From positions 279,063,930 to 279,127,929 of the forward strand of contig JARYHS010008074.1 of the NCBI GenBank assembly GCA_031002005.1: DNA of 64,000 nt, given 5' to 3'. The stretch's first letter is position 1. Every line of letters begins with the position of its first letter. Made by a program: the position numbers and the translations under genes. The stretch is from Vandiemenella viatica. Its lineage: Eukaryota; Arthropoda; Insecta; Orthoptera; Morabidae. The notes beneath the pieces were generated by a model, which saw only the letters and a list, made by a program, of their open reading frames with translations, was not told the origin of the DNA and did no database searches. Shown here piece after piece: positions 23,580-36,649 of the stretch.

Positions 23580-25068
23580 AGCGTTAAGCAAATTCTCACC
23601 GGATATCCATTAATAGGCCAGTTAACGTTTCACTGGACACTATGTGTCCAACTGATAGCACTGAACATCATTTGCCTATTTAAACCTATTGAACGCTGTG
23701 CCTGCCTGAGGTGTACATTTAAACCCTCTCTATTCCATAACATTTGTCTTATCAGTTTATATCAGCGGTAAGTCTAGTTATAAAAGTAGTGCATGATATT
23801 TAGTTTTCGCTGAATATTTTAAAACTTTTCATTGAACCACTGCGTTGTTTTCTCATATAACAAAAGAATATTTTTGTGCTATGGGAAATAAAAGTAACAC
23901 ATTAACAATTTTATCTGAAAATTAATATTTACTGCTTCCTTTAGCATTTCAAAGTTTTGCTGATGCTAACATTTCATATGGGAGAAATGAAACTGATTAT
24001 ATTATATTCAAAAATGAATGGACTTTACACATTTAAAGGTATATTGCCAATAAAATCATTCAACGAGTTAAAACTAATTGTGACTACATTTCCACTGTGT
24101 ATCTACTGTTACAGCTCATTGCAAACGATATTGTGCAAGAATATGACAGAAATCTGAATATTTGGTTAAAAATCGCGTTCGTATTTCTCTACCTAATTTG
24201 AATCACCATCCAACAGTATGCTAGTCTGTCAGCTTTGGGTAACTCAGCTGAAATTACAAGCCGAACAATTTATTTGTAGCATATTATCACACGGGCATTT
24301 CATCAAATCTTTATATGTATCCTTAACAGTTTGTTCTAAAAACATTTCTGAATTAATTCTAAATTCTAGTTAAAACTAAGGAAGTCTTTCTGATGAGTGT
24401 GCTACAAATTGCCTTTATCAGCGAATGTTCTTATTACTTCTTTATAGTAACCTCCGTGCACGGTACTGGTAACTTATACGACATAAAATGGTTTTATAAA
24501 ATTTTAAATTCTCGAATGAAAGTAAGTTTTTCTTAACCAACGCACTGTTAAAAGATTAGAGATGCTGAGTGCCCCACTCCTCTATGGCCCTCCGCTACCT
24601 GCTCGTCGAGAGTCGTTGTCGCGCCTCATTGGTATTCAGAGCGCCTGCGACCCCGGAACTAAGTCTGATTGGAGGCCGCACACACACTGCCACAATTATC
24701 CTCTACACCGACAAAGGCTGCCTGCCAGCACACGGGACAAAGTCGCCTCACACTACAATCTACACTCCACATTCACTAATTAACTATCTGCGATGTTAGC
24801 AACGATGCGATAAAGTAGATATTTTTACATTGCTATTTGTACACTGATAAATAAACGGCACACGTAGTATTTTCAATACAGAATAAGTTACACAGGTCCT
24901 TAAGTTAAGAAAGTGAACAAAGATAGCTTGAATAGGCTTACAGGTTGTTAAATAAAATTTAAAACATCTCAATTAACTGTCATTTTTTTGAGAAATTATA
25001 TACAAAGCGTTTCCAAAAGCAGGCATTGTCGTAAGGTATTAAAGAAAACAGTTTCATTTAATTTACAC
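23580..25068. other. No gene recognised; GC-rich patch 24560-24780
   Basis: Mostly AT-rich. 24560-24780 (GCCCCACTCCTCTATGGCCC, GCGCCTGCGACCCCGG, TGATTGGAGGCCGCACAC) is GC-richer and open in two plus-strand frames. Codon use is not clearly biased and no domain is visible, so I do not call a gene. It may be a repeat or a regulatory island. Confidence 0.35.
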
Positions 25069-25352
25069 TAAAATTATAGTTTTTTATTTTTTTTAACTGC
25101 TTTACGTCTCTTTTTTAACATCGAGGTCTTTTAGAGACGGGAAAGGAGGGGGGGCAAGGATAGGGGCAAGGAATGGGAAGAAATTCGGCCATGGCCTTTT
25201 GAATGAAGCATCCCGGCATTTGCCTGGAGTGATTTGGGGAAACCATGGAAAACCCAAATCTGGATGCCCGGACGGGGATTCGAACCGCCGTCCGCCCGAA
25301 TGCGAGGCGAGAACGCTAACCGTTACACCGCCCCGCTCGGTAAAATTATAGT
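25069..25352 (-). mobile_element. Full-length SINE with perfect 12-bp target duplication
   Basis: The SINE body spans 25081-25340, flanked by TAAAATTATAGT at 25069-25080 and again at 25341-25352. In minus orientation the tRNA-like head comes first: GAGCGGGGCGGTGTAACGG and TTAGCGTTCTCGCCTCGC (A-box region), then GGTTCGAAT (B box of a pol III promoter). The conserved body with ATGGAAAACCCA/TTTCCATGG follows, and an A/T-rich tail. This is the best reference copy in the window; its intact duplication suggests a fairly recent insertion. Confidence 0.95.
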
Positions 25353-25737
25353 ACGTTGCATTTGAGGTGAAAATGCAACACGTAACGGAAACGTGAGGTA
25401 TTGAAGTTGTCCGTAAACTAATGTTACCAATAAAAACTTGTCGAAGTTTGATTAGGTGAAAATAATTTTTATTTCTTGAATTCAAGAAACAGTTTAACTC
25501 GTTAGATACGTAGTATGGTTCACATGGATTTCAACTTTATACTGAAAAGCACAGGTTCACAGCCAAACACTTCTTAGCTTGCAGTGCTCTAAAAATTCCA
25601 TTTTATACAAACTCATTATTAAGAATGCACGGGGAAATGACGCATGTTAATACGTACTCTACCTAGCAGTAATACGGATCTTATTTTTCTCACTGATTAA
25701 TTGTTCCTTGCAAGTTGCTATTTACGTCTCATTTGAA
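25353..25737. other. Spacer between two SINEs, nothing recognised
   Basis: AT-rich DNA of about 385 bp with no coding or repeat signal. Confidence 0.5.
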
Positions 25738-25738
25738 G

Positions 25739-25742
25739 GAAC

Positions 25743-25794
<52 letters not shown>

Positions 25795-26016
25795 TAACTG
25801 CTTTACGTCTCTTTTAACATCGAGGTCTTTAGACACGGGAAAGGATGGGGGGGGCAAGGATGGGGGCAAGGAATGGGAAGGAATTCGGCCATGGCCTTTT
25901 AAAGGAAGCATCCCGGCATTTGCTTGGAGTGATTTCGGGAAACCATGGAAAACCCTGGATGCCCGGACGGGGATTCGAACCGCCGTCCTCCCGAATGCGA
26001 GGCGAGAACGGTTTTT
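25739..26016 (-). mobile_element. Young SINE with 49-nt poly(A) tail, head-truncated
   Basis: On the plus strand a run of 49 T (25745-25793) is followed by the SINE body (CTGCTTTACGTCTC ... GGATTCGAACCGCCGTCCTC) ending at GAATGCGAGGC near 26004. A GAACGGTTTTT duplication is seen at 25739-25749 and 26006-26016. The tRNA head is cut just past the B box, so the A box is absent. The long, pure A-tail argues for a very recent insertion, since such tails shrink and mutate quickly. Frames across the T-run encode only polyphenylalanine or polylysine and are not genes. Confidence 0.93.
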
Positions 26017-26019
26017 CAG

Positions 26020-27374
26020 TAGTTAGCCAAGTGAACAAACAATCCTAGTTATGGCACACAATGGCTTAAGTTCATGCTAAAAATGCAGGATGTGAATCTT
26101 TAAATCGAATGATTTAGCACTCAGCATGGCACGAAAGTAACTCTATAACTATAACTATAACATCCTTACTGGTTGGTTAGCCTCTCGAGTCCAAAGTTTG
26201 TATCATTCTCATAAGAACTAATAGATGATTTCACCACTCACCTGCAATATTTCAGATCTGGTACGGTTTGAGGTTGTCATAAATAACTTTCTCAGAACAA
26301 CTCGTTTCATATAGAAAATTCCAAACATAACATGTCATGCCCCGAGCAGCGAGAGGATACTTTCTTTGAACAGAACCGACTTGAATAACTGATATTTCCA
26401 CGAGATATAAAACCCTTTTGCGCAACACACAAAATTCTCAGAGATAAATCAATTATTCTCTTGCTGCTTCTATGAAATTTAATCAGACACAGCGGTAAAA
26501 AATATTATTGAAAACATATGCTTAATGCAGTACCTGCAATCTGATTTGAGAAACAACACGCAAATTTATATTAATTTTGTTTGTAATACTTTCTAAAGAT
26601 GGCGTTTCTGTGCCCAAACTGGAAAAAAGAACATTGAATAATGCAATAAGCGCAGGTCGATAACTATCTGCTTCTGCCGTCGTTGAATGTCAATGATCTT
26701 GCTGAGGGCTCTTGAGGGTAGCAAGAAGTATTGGAACAGTATTCATCACTCCGTGAAAGTCGTGTACCAGGAAGCTTGGTATTTACCTACCATTGAGCAT
26801 TGTGACACTCCGCTCATTTCTATCCCAACTTTAAAGATTCATTCAGTGTAGATTATGTTTAGTTTTATTTTAGGAACTTGTTGCTTTGATCATATAACGT
26901 TCGAAAAAGTTAGACCTAAAAATACAGTCTCACACGCTCCAAGTTTATGCAAGGGATCTCACTAACTGTCGTTTTCTTCGAAATCAAAACACGTTGTGGC
27001 TGTGTTACAGGGTAGCGTGACTGCAGGCGCGCGTCACTCTACTTGTTGAAGCGGCGCGGCGCATCACTCAGCAGACACGCCAACTCCACTTCACGTATCA
27101 CAACAGCAGAAAATAAGAGGGAACCAACAGATCGAGTAACCCTGCATCGCTACACTTTTAACGTATGCTTTCCATTAAAGCTGGATTTTAAAATTCATTA
27201 ATGAACAAGTTTTTTCTCTGTTTCCTTGTATAATCCTTGCAATCATGAGTAACGTTAAAGTTACCAGATGAAAATTGAATTTAACTTAGGTCTAATGGCG
27301 AAATTCTTCACACATCTGGAGCACAATAAATACGTTATAATAGCGCAATAAAGAGCGTGCAATATATTTCGGAA
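26020..27374. other. No gene recognised; mixed-composition patch near 27000-27140
   Basis: AT-rich, with a short GC-rich patch (GCAGGCGCGCGTCACTC, GAAGCGGCGCGGCGCATC) near 27020-27065. No coding signature or known repeat is visible. Confidence 0.4.
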
Positions 27375-27377
27375 TCG

Positions 27378-27460
27378 ATCCCTCTGGTAGCTTAGTTGCT
27401 TAGGTTGCATGACTGGGGAAGAAGAGATCACCGGTCGAATCCAGTTCTCGATCGGATTTT
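27378..27460 (+). repeat. tRNA-like SINE head (different family)
   Basis: TCTGGTAGCTTAGTTGC (A-box-like) and GGTCGAATCC (B-box-like) are separated by about 40 bases, as in tRNA-derived SINEs. The intervening sequence does not form a proper tRNA cloverleaf, so it is not called a tRNA gene. Diverged and without a clear body match in this window. Confidence 0.35.
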
Positions 27461-27569
27461 TTAGGACTTTAAAATTGACTTCACGGCGAAACTCTGTTAA
27501 AGTCAAGATGCTAGGACATTCTGTCACGCAGATTGCACGTTAATCTGCAGGCCTGAATTAATTACCATG

Positions 27570-29630
27570 TTAGGTTAGGCCGGAACAACAGGGGCGAATT
27601 GCACAGGCGATAATAATCTCTTTCATAAGATCTTTGAGAACACAATAAACAAGCATTTGCAGGCAGTTTCGCCCTTGTGGACCGAGGTGAGTGGACGAAT
27701 GCGCGTACAGTAGATGTTTGGATTTTCGAAAAGCAATTATCTGAAATGCAGTCTGCAATTTATTTTGTAATTCGCTCGCTCAGAATCAAATTTACAACTG
27801 ACGAACAAAAATGTCTTTAAACAGGAATCAAAACGAATCTCGTCATATCATAGTTGTGTTACGTTCATTAATATCGACACCACTGTGGAAAATCTAATGT
27901 GACACTAATGGAAGCTTTTACTATTTCTAATCGATTTATAGTATGAACAATATATAGAATTTAATACTATTTCACTCACGATACACCATTTTTGTTCTAC
28001 TATAGTAATCATCTAATGCCATAAGTTCCAAGAGTAAGTATGAACTGACTTTTGAAAGGTGATAGTACTTTCTGTATTCAAATAAAACCGCATGTGGAAT
28101 TAAAAAGAGAAAAAAATCAAATGAGATCAGCTGCTGGTATCAAGAGATGAGTCGTTAAGTAATAACTTTCATACAGCTTAGAGCATTTTATTAACACTGT
28201 GCATCGATTAATTCAATTAATTTATACTTCTTGTATTTAAAGTGAAACTTTAAAGTATACATAAAAAATAAAGTTTTAATGAATTTTAAGTGAATTTAGC
28301 AATTATTAGTAAAAGCATTAGGCGTAGTTTCTATGCAGATATTCTGGAGCTACAATAATTCAGGATTATTAAACTAAACTGTACTGTGAACAACTATACT
28401 ATGAATGCGATACATCATAGCAGCCAGATCGTAATCATCACGTTATTTGATAAATATGTCATTTTGCGTAGAATTAAAAAGGAAGCAGAGAAGCGACATA
28501 CGTGGAGAATTGCTACAAAAACCAATGTTCGATTGTACTAAAAGAAGGTAATTTTCCATTTACACTAAAATAATTGAGAAAGTACGAAAAGTCACCTTTG
28601 GTAGCACGGTCAAACTCTGTTGCCGATATTTCTTACTTTTCTTTTTAAATTATTTATAACCGAAAGCAAAAGCGAAAAATCCTTAAACCGGAAAGAGTAA
28701 AATATAAAATAGCCCCAAGCGAGGAATTGTTTAAGTATTACATGCATAACGCACTGCGTAACGAACTTAATGATTAAATTAATGTATATACGGTTCACAT
28801 AGTCTCGTTCACTGCAATTACAACATAAATTCTGAAGCTGACCGGTATGTATGTTAGAACTTGTACACTCGTCTCTATAATAGTTTCGTGTTACGGCCGC
28901 CAGCGCATAAAAAGCGGTTAGGATAATGTTCAAATGGCAACACAGAAATTTAATTCGATCCATAACACTCTTTATGAGCACCATATCACTCTTCCGCTAG
29001 TGGTAGCCATCAGACGAAATGATTACACAGACTCTTCTCCGAAGTTGCAGGTTCCAAATACTGGGAAAACACACACACTATAGACATGTTCTGCTTCATT
29101 GAATTCCCTTGTTATGCACAGTTTTATACGCACAATCTGGCTATCGTCTCTCCACATCAATCACTATCACGATTATGTCCGATACAAATCGAATACGACG
29201 AACGGTCAATGATAGCGAGTTTACTGTTTCTTACTAAACGAACCGTATTGGCACCGGCATCACTTCGGACCAACTAACTGCCTCCACTCCTGTCCAACGA
29301 TATTGTTCTGCTTCGTTCTGCGACGATCTACAATAAACTCTCAGAGAAACATATATCTCACTGTTTCCTTACAGCTTGTTTGCAATAAAATGTGTAGTTT
29401 TTAATATTTGGTACTGATTTGTGAGAAAGTTCACTCAACTGTTGGGTGCGAATAGAGCCAACATCAGAAAACAAATTTCAGACTTAGTTATTTACAGTCG
29501 TAATGGAACCACATCCCAGAAGATACATCGCCAAGTTTTAAAACGAATCAGATGATTCAAATATCATAATAGTAATACGCATTTTAATTTTACGCCCATA
29601 ACGTTTTATTTTTCAAACAACAGAACTGAT
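27570..29630. other. No gene recognised
   Basis: AT-rich. A 124-codon open frame on the minus strand (28610-28984) is Cys/Leu/Ile-rich with no domain I recognise and no GC3 bias, so it is left uncalled. Confidence 0.4.
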
Positions 29631-29631
29631 A

Positions 29632-29910
29632 TTCCCGAAAGATTATTATTATTATAACTTTTTAAAAAAAAAATTACGCCTCGTCGACGTCTAAGGTCAT
29701 TAAAGGCGGGATGGGACTGGGAACAAGGAACGGGAAGGAATTCGGCCATGGCCTTTTTGAAGGAAGCATCCCGGCATTGGCCTGGAATGAATGGGGGAAA
29801 CCATGGAAAACCGAAATCTGGATGCCCGGACGGGGATTCGAACCCGCGTCCTCCCGAATGCGAAGCCAGAACGTTAACAGTTCACCCAACACGCTCGGTT
29901 TCCCGAAAGA
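29632..29910 (-). mobile_element. Full-length SINE with 11-bp target duplication
   Basis: TTCCCGAAAGA occurs at 29632-29642 and 29900-29910, bracketing an intact SINE. In plus-strand order: ACGCCTCGTCGACG, AAGGTCATTAAAGGC, GGAATTCGGCCATGGCC, CATCCCGGCATTGGCC, ACCATGGAAAACC, GGATGCCCGGACGGGGATTC and the head GTTAACAGTTCACCC...CTCGG. The element is therefore on the minus strand with both pol III boxes recognisable. Confidence 0.94.
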
Positions 29911-31429
29911 ATATTTCCAATAAACGTTGGTGGATGAAACGCACTGTTAACCTTCTTATAGTCTAACACCTGACTGGTAGAAAGTGCTTACTTACTAACA
30001 CTGGGTCCTAAGATATGACTGGATAAAACATGGCCTTAATGTACAATACAATTCGTAATATTGGTAGCCAATTCTTGTATGAACTCATTAGTGTTTCATG
30101 CCGCAGCACTGTCACCAACTTTACGACACTAATAGCTAGTATCAGTCACATGTCTTATAGAATAACATATTAACACAAACAGAATCGCTGTGAGGAAACA
30201 ACAAAAATGAATTTCTTTTATTAGAACTGAAAACAGCAAAAGTTTTTCAGACTGGTATCTTGGGGTGAAACTCCTGCAAATGGAGTTTCATTAATAGTAA
30301 AATAACTATTAATTTCATTAAACGATCTATTAGAAATGTCCATACAAAAGATTAAAAATGGCAACTTTTGTTTACAATACTACCTTGAAACAAACCAATG
30401 TGATATGCGTCCGTTAGAACATATTATTATCCTCTTACATGAACTTCGATCACATTTGATAAGAGATCGTCAAGCATAATAAGTTTAGAATGGAGTGGTT
30501 TAACTAAAAGCCACCAAAACGATAAAAAAAAAATGATTGCAGACTGAATAGAATGAAGTTGGAAGTTTAGAGTTCTAACATGGACCTGACACAAAGACGC
30601 AGATATACGAACAGAAAATGATCAAAACAAATACGTTCCATAATATTTGCATGATTAAAATATCTTTCCTTCAATATTATACCCAGTGAAAGAAATCATT
30701 ATTATGTTTCATCCTAGCTCCTCTGAATTTATTCCATCGGTGATGATAAAATTGTACTTTTTCTCCATTAAACGTTAGCTAACCGAGAAAAATAAAAATC
30801 AGCAGAATCTGGTACGCATACATCGTTTGTGATGTACCCCTTTCTCAAGACGAGTTCACGCGCTGCAAAAATAGCTCAGCAGCCCTCGCAAAACAAACAT
30901 CTTTGAGCTAAGATAACTATAGTTAGATCTTCACAGCTTTGGAGATTATATTCACACAGAATTTAAAGGTGTAGAGAACTGTATGGAAATAATCAAACTG
31001 TAGCGCAGTAGAAAGCAAAATGTATGATTAGAAGAGGTGTATGTTTCATCACATTCAGGAAACTTCCGTATTATTACGGACTACTCACAAAGATGTGTTG
31101 AAATCCTACTATCTTTCTTGCAATCTTCATCAATTTCTTATGGTGAGCCCAACTTTGCGACAGAAGAACAATGTATACGTAAACTACGTATTTTGATGCC
31201 AAAGAAAACAATAATACAATTTTAATTTACTGTTCGTAATTTAAATATAAGCAAGTTTAAATTTCTTTCTCAAGATTGTGATTACAAAATTACGGCTTAG
31301 GAAATCGCGAAGTTAGATATACCCTATCAGACAGCAACTAACTCTACAAAAGGCATTGGTATTTCAGAGACACAGAGCTATCAGTTTACAGCATGTGTGC
31401 TTTTGTATAGATTTTTCTGTCTGCAGTAA
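29911..31429. other. No gene recognised
   Basis: AT-rich sequence with no repeat or coding signal that I can support. Confidence 0.45.
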
Positions 31430-31497
31430 CGGTTTCCCCAAATCACTCCAGGCAAATGCCGGACGGGTGCTTCAAAAAGCCATGGCCAAGGCCATTT
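31430..31497 (+). mobile_element. SINE fragment, plus orientation
   Basis: GGTTTCCCCAAATCACTCCA, GGCAAATGCCGG and AAAAAGCCATGGCCAAGGCC correspond to the central body of the SINE read in sense on the plus strand. A GATGCTTCC-type block is shortened to GTGCTTC. This is the only copy found in this orientation. Confidence 0.85.
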
Positions 31498-31499
31498 CA

Positions 31500-33195
31500 A
31501 TACCAGAATTGGAATTTTTCATACTTTTTGATCTAATAACCTTATTTAGTATTTAAAATATAGGAAATTTCACAGCGGCTAATGTCATGTTACTCAGGAG
31601 CAGGAAATTGAAGCGAATATCATAGAGATACATCGAGAAAATGGTATAAAAACTACGTTGCAAAGATGTGTTTAACAGTGTTATGATATATGTCTACCAA
31701 TAGTGTTAGGAATAAAATGTCATTAAAACGAAATTTTTAACCGTGTAATGAACTTTGCCTGTCACATAACTAAGTGAACACGTTTGCAGAAATTTATTTA
31801 TATTTTTCATATTTTTTTAAAAGTAACCGAATATCCTGCTAATAGTATGCATTACATTTTTATCCTATTGAACTAAAAGTGTTAAATAATTATTATTATA
31901 AGTCAGACACTTCAAAAATGTATGTGTAGCAATTTATTATTCGCTACGCATTTGGTCAATTCATAACAACTTACGAGACAAGCTCCAAAACAAGATATTA
32001 CAAAAAGGCTCTTCTAACCAAAATACTAATAATTCAGTTTAACCGGGACGCGTATGTTGCGTTTGGGTCGCAGATAAAAGCCTCGTCCGAATTTAACGAT
32101 CTTCACAACGAACGCTGGTGGCAGTCAGGTACGACACAATTTCCCTGTCCGCTCGAAATAGCGCCGTGTCAAACACTGACTGCGTGGCTTTGTCCATAAA
32201 TAACGCCACACAAACGCATCCGTCGTTGGTTGCAATACAGCTACACAGTTGTGTTCGACAACACAAACCGCTTCGCGATTTTCGATAGCCCTTCTCTTTC
32301 ATCACAGTTCTCGCGCAATATTTTCAGCAGGGATATCAAATTCCAATATTTTTCACTCATCTAAATTCGAAACTCTGTGCTATACGAATCCAAAGTTACA
32401 TTTACGAAATCTGCAGCATGGTATTGGAACTGTAACTTAATTTCCAACTTATTACTCCACATTAAATAATTCAGTTTGTGTAAAATTGATTTATTGTAAT
32501 TAAGTAAATTATTTCGTTGAAGTGTGATATTTTTATTTTTATATTATGGGAAACTGCTTTTCAACTTTACAGCTAAATTGATTGCGGTACCTGCATTTGT
32601 AATTAAATCACAATAAAATCTTACCTTCAGTCGACGATCATGTTTGAGCGTGTTTTCGATTTTTTTAAAATAGCTTCTTCTTTTAAATGAAATGTAAAAA
32701 GCCTGTAAAGTTTTTTTTACAATTTTATTCAAGTCTATTTCCATTTAGAGGTAAAAAGTTTTTAGTATGTTTTAATTGCTTGTAATGGTACTATTTGAGT
32801 CAATTTGACTGAGAGCAGTTATTGGCGTCTTATGGATGTAGAGAATAATCTCTGTGACAAAAACGATTCTCTAACGACGGCCCCAGAGCCGCTCGAAATA
32901 TTGTTAACAAAACGCTACTTTGATTTTTGATCTAATGTGCCTTGGTAACCGGTCGGAAAAGAATTGATGTTTATCTTAAAGCCGTTTCTGCCTCATAACG
33001 ATGTTAAATGTAACTTCTGCTTTCGCATTTAAAGAAACATTTCATCAAAAATTAAAAATTTGGGAGTAATTATTCTGCAATTCCAAAAGCTTATTAAAAC
33101 TACTACGCAATTAAATTCCGTGTCAGGACGTTTGAAACCCTGAAAAATTACGATTAACATTACAGTATTTCTAAATGAAGTCTGAATTTTCAAAC
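31500..33195. other. No gene recognised
   Basis: AT-rich, with a mixed-composition patch at 32045-32300 (GGGACGCGTATGTTGCG, GCGCCGTGTCAAACACTG). A 70-codon frame on the minus strand there shows no domain. Confidence 0.4.
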
Positions 33196-33197
33196 AT

Positions 33198-33512
33198 CAG
33201 AAAGAAGGAAATTTGAAGCAGTTGAAACGTTGTAGTACAGTAAGGTGTCATAAATTAATTTATTTTGGGAAAGGTGGACAGGAAATGCTTCACAGAAATA
33301 AGAGAGTTTGAAGACACATTTTAAGACATGCAGCATTAGTTAATTTACAGCATAAGTTCAGGGAACAATCAAAGATAAAAACTGTAGAAAAGACATAAAT
33401 TAAAATGTACAGCGGAGATAACTAAGGACACCGGATTTAGTTAGGGGACTCACTCAGATTAAGGATAGTTGGAAGACTGCATCAAACTAGTCGATATATA
33501 GATGAAGGAAAA
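33198..33512 (+). mobile_element. Decayed LINE 3' fragment related to the 14.6-15.4 kb copy
   Basis: Read on the plus strand, AGAAAGAAGGAAATTTGAAG matches the ERKKLEAFE coding segment of the LINE at 14587-15425. ACACATTTTAAGACATGCAG followed by CATTAGTTAATTTA matches its GHILRHAGLVNL segment, and GCATCAAACTAGTC matches its 3' UTR (GCATCAAACCAGTC). Stops and frameshifts are frequent. It is the same family in the opposite orientation and much older. Confidence 0.7.
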
Positions 33513-36465
33513 AAAGTTGAAATGGTAACGTTTTAAATGACAAAGATTTAATTTACTGTCGTGTACAGGTTTTATTTCTGTTCCTAAATATTATTTTAGC
33601 AGTTTCTTTAAATGGATTTTTTTTTAAAAAAAAAGGAAGATTTATTTTAGTAGAGAAAGAGCAGAATATGATTGTATGTCAGATTTTTTTATATGTTCGT
33701 TTAATTTGCAACCTTAAAGCCATAGGAAATGTTACTTAAAGAAGCTTTGCTTACTTTTATATTGCTTGACAAAAAAAATTATTTCATGTTGAATGGTTTA
33801 CCGTCCTTTATGTAAATCAGCTTGCCCTTGTAATTTATTGACACATATGTTAAAAAAAAATTGTATGATCTCTGGTTTGTAGCTTTATGCCAGAACTTTG
33901 TTCTTCGCCTCTGCAACGACTTATTTGCTAGTATCATTATTTAAAACTTTGTTACAAAAAATTCTACTACTCTCTGGTAGTTTATGGTGTTCTGTGATTA
34001 CTAAACTCGTATTTCACTGTAAACATTGATAATCCTAGAAGTTCGTGACATTTCATATTTGCAAATGTTTGTTGCATTGTGAAAAATTTTCAAGTCATAA
34101 ACATTTTTCTCGTTCGCATTTGAATATCCTAAATGTAGAACGTTTTGTCTGCGTATTAGGAGAATTTACACAAACTAGATTGATCTCTACATGTGAAAGT
34201 GAATGTTAGAAAGCTTTCAAATCAAAAAGAACAATCTTATTCTGTGGTTCTTTTCCTCAATACCAATGTATATATATTTTTTAAGATAATTATAAAAAAC
34301 AATATATCTTAAACTAAATAGTTTATTTTTAATTCACAATGGTTCATCAGATATATTGTTAATATATTCGTATATAAGCACAATGACTGTATGAGTGCAA
34401 TAAGTTAGTAATATTTTTCAAATAATAAACAGAGTTTTTATCCATTCAGTTATAATAACAAAAACAAAAAACAAACAAAACAAAAATCCTAAATTCTCAT
34501 TAATAAAAAATTAAATTTTGTATATCCGTTTCCCACTCAACGTTTTATATGTTGATCAATTTACACTGAACTGGTGTAAAGCAGTCTCCATAATTTAGGT
34601 TTGTGTTTTAATTTGAACTGTGCATGTCCTTACGTTGTATTGGGTATAAATTTCGCGTTGTAAGCTTTTTCAAGTCAGCATTTATTTTAGGTATCGTCTT
34701 TTAGAGCAAAAAAAAACTCAGTTTATATATCTGTGAAATATGATAGCAATTTCGATGAAACTGGTATTTAAAACACATACTTCTAGGTATTTGATATCTA
34801 AGACCAGCAGCAAATAAAGTGAAAACAAATTTTTAGCTACTTAAGATATAAATATCTCCCACCTGCAGTTAGTTCAGTATCTGCCAGTCTCTTGATGTAT
34901 TTACTATGTTTCTCAAATGGTTTCGCTGTTTAGTATTTCGTTACCAGGCGATTAATCTTGTTTGTTTAAGCGCATCGAAGTTGGGTTTATTAAAATTACT
35001 CTGCAAAACAAATATAGCAAACAAAATTAAATTTGTTGTTCCAAAATCCAGTGAGTAATGAGCTTAGCACTAATACTCAAATCAAATATTTAAGCTGTGA
35101 ATAGCATACCATTAATTCTCGCTGTAAACTGGTAAATGTATTGTTTGTTGAAATCCATCATTGTTTTACCGAGCAATCCAGTTTCTTCCATACGTTTTCG
35201 CTACAGCATAATACTATTATACTGCTTCTGCAATAATTCATCGAAAATTTACACTTTGTGAACTTTATTAATATTTATAACATTCCAGAGTTTTCTGACA
35301 GTGTATCATGGCAACTGGTAAACGTTACCTTCAATTTAGATTCGATAAATTTTTTTTTAATATTTTAAAAAATCATTTAACGTGGGAAGAACTCATTAAC
35401 TTGATTGCTCGGAAGTGGTTACATAACATGTAACTGCAGATTAAGGAGCAGTTTTTAGAAACGCAACCGAATCCAGTAGAGTATCGATATGACCGAAGTA
35501 CAGAACTATGCAATATGAGCATAGAGCAAAATATTAAACGCACAGACGCCTCTGGAGTATCGTCTGATATTGTGGAAATAAATAATTCAGCTCAATATTT
35601 ATGATTCACTTAAACAGTGAAGATTAAAGCGAAGTTCTCTTATGCATGGAGCCCCGGAGCTTACAGAATATATTTTTCTTGATGAAAAATAATTGCCAAC
35701 CAATCGCTATATGTGGGCTAGAATACTGTTATTTGTATTGGAAGATTAATTTTCTAGAGTTTCATTCAAACAAGTCATCATATTGTGGAGCTAAACTAAT
35801 TAATAGTTGCTTCCTGCTATCCCAATACAAATGAGTGTTATCTCTCAATATTGGTCGTGCTGTTGTAACTTGATTACAACTTCAAAAGTGTGTTTCCATC
35901 TGCGTACCTCTCTTTTTCTCAGTTTCTGATATCTGTGGCTTGTTTACAACTCAAAAAATAGAACTCTTTACTATGTTTCCGCGTACCTTGATCCAGAAGA
36001 TGCTTCTACCTCGAAAATTAGTTTTGATATGACGGTCAAACACCATAAAATAACTACTGATTTCAGTTGTATCGTTAAAATGGAGTAACTGTTGTAACGG
36101 TTTTGGTGTTTTGCAGCAGATCGTCATTTAATTTTTTCATTCTTGTTCTGCGCTTTTTTTTTTTAAAAAAAGCCTTTGGTTTTTTCACCTTGCAAACATT
36201 GGAGTCAACAACTGTGATTCATCCTACGAAACAACAGAGGATATTTTCACTTATCCCACGATGTCAGAATGTGATTAGTTTTGCTTGATTTACGGAAAGT
36301 TCAGTTTCTAAAGCGAAAAAGCTACAACGATGGCGTGTGTCGTTATCGGGATTATAAGAGATTAATACCAGCTACATGAAATATATAAGAATATGTATAA
36401 TATGAAATAAATAATGTCTCTATTCAATACAATTACAAATTAACATACGTGTGAGAAGATTTTTT
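33513..36465. other. Very AT-rich stretch, nothing recognised
   Basis: Contains A/T homopolymer patches and an AACAAAAACAAAAAACAAAC low-complexity run near 34470. No frame resembles a known protein. Confidence 0.5.
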
Positions 36466-36469
36466 CTTA

Positions 36470-36645
36470 TAGTTTTACGCCTCGTCAATGACGAGGTCAT
36501 TACAGGGAGGAAAGGACTGAGGAAAAGAACGGGATGTATTCGAAGACATCCTTTTGAAGGAATCATCCCAACAATCACCTGAAGTAATTTCGGGAAAAAA
36601 TAAAACACCAAAATCTGGTTTGCTGGATGGCTATGGGAGAGATAC
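36470..36645 (-). mobile_element. Decayed SINE
   Basis: TTTTACGCCTCGTC, ACGAGGTCATTACAGG, AAAGAACGGGATGTATTCG, CCTTTTGAAGGAATCATCCC, CACCTGAAGTAATTTCGGG and AAAATCTGG follow the family order. The tRNA-like part is almost unreadable. Confidence 0.75.
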
Positions 36646-36649
36646 ATCC

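Noticed and set aside
24562..24799. Two overlapping plus-strand frames of 73-76 codons
   Set aside because: GC-rich patch open in two frames; codon third positions not biased and no recognised domain.
25102..25485. 127-codon minus-strand frame
   Set aside because: Mostly the reference SINE translated in reverse plus AT-rich flank.
25715..26048. Overlapping frames of 60-103 codons on both strands around the poly(T) tract
   Set aside because: They translate a T/A homopolymer and the SINE body. No protein-like composition; explained by the SINE.
27378..27460. Possible tRNA gene
   Set aside because: A-box- and B-box-like motifs exist but acceptor and anticodon stems do not pair; better explained as a SINE head.
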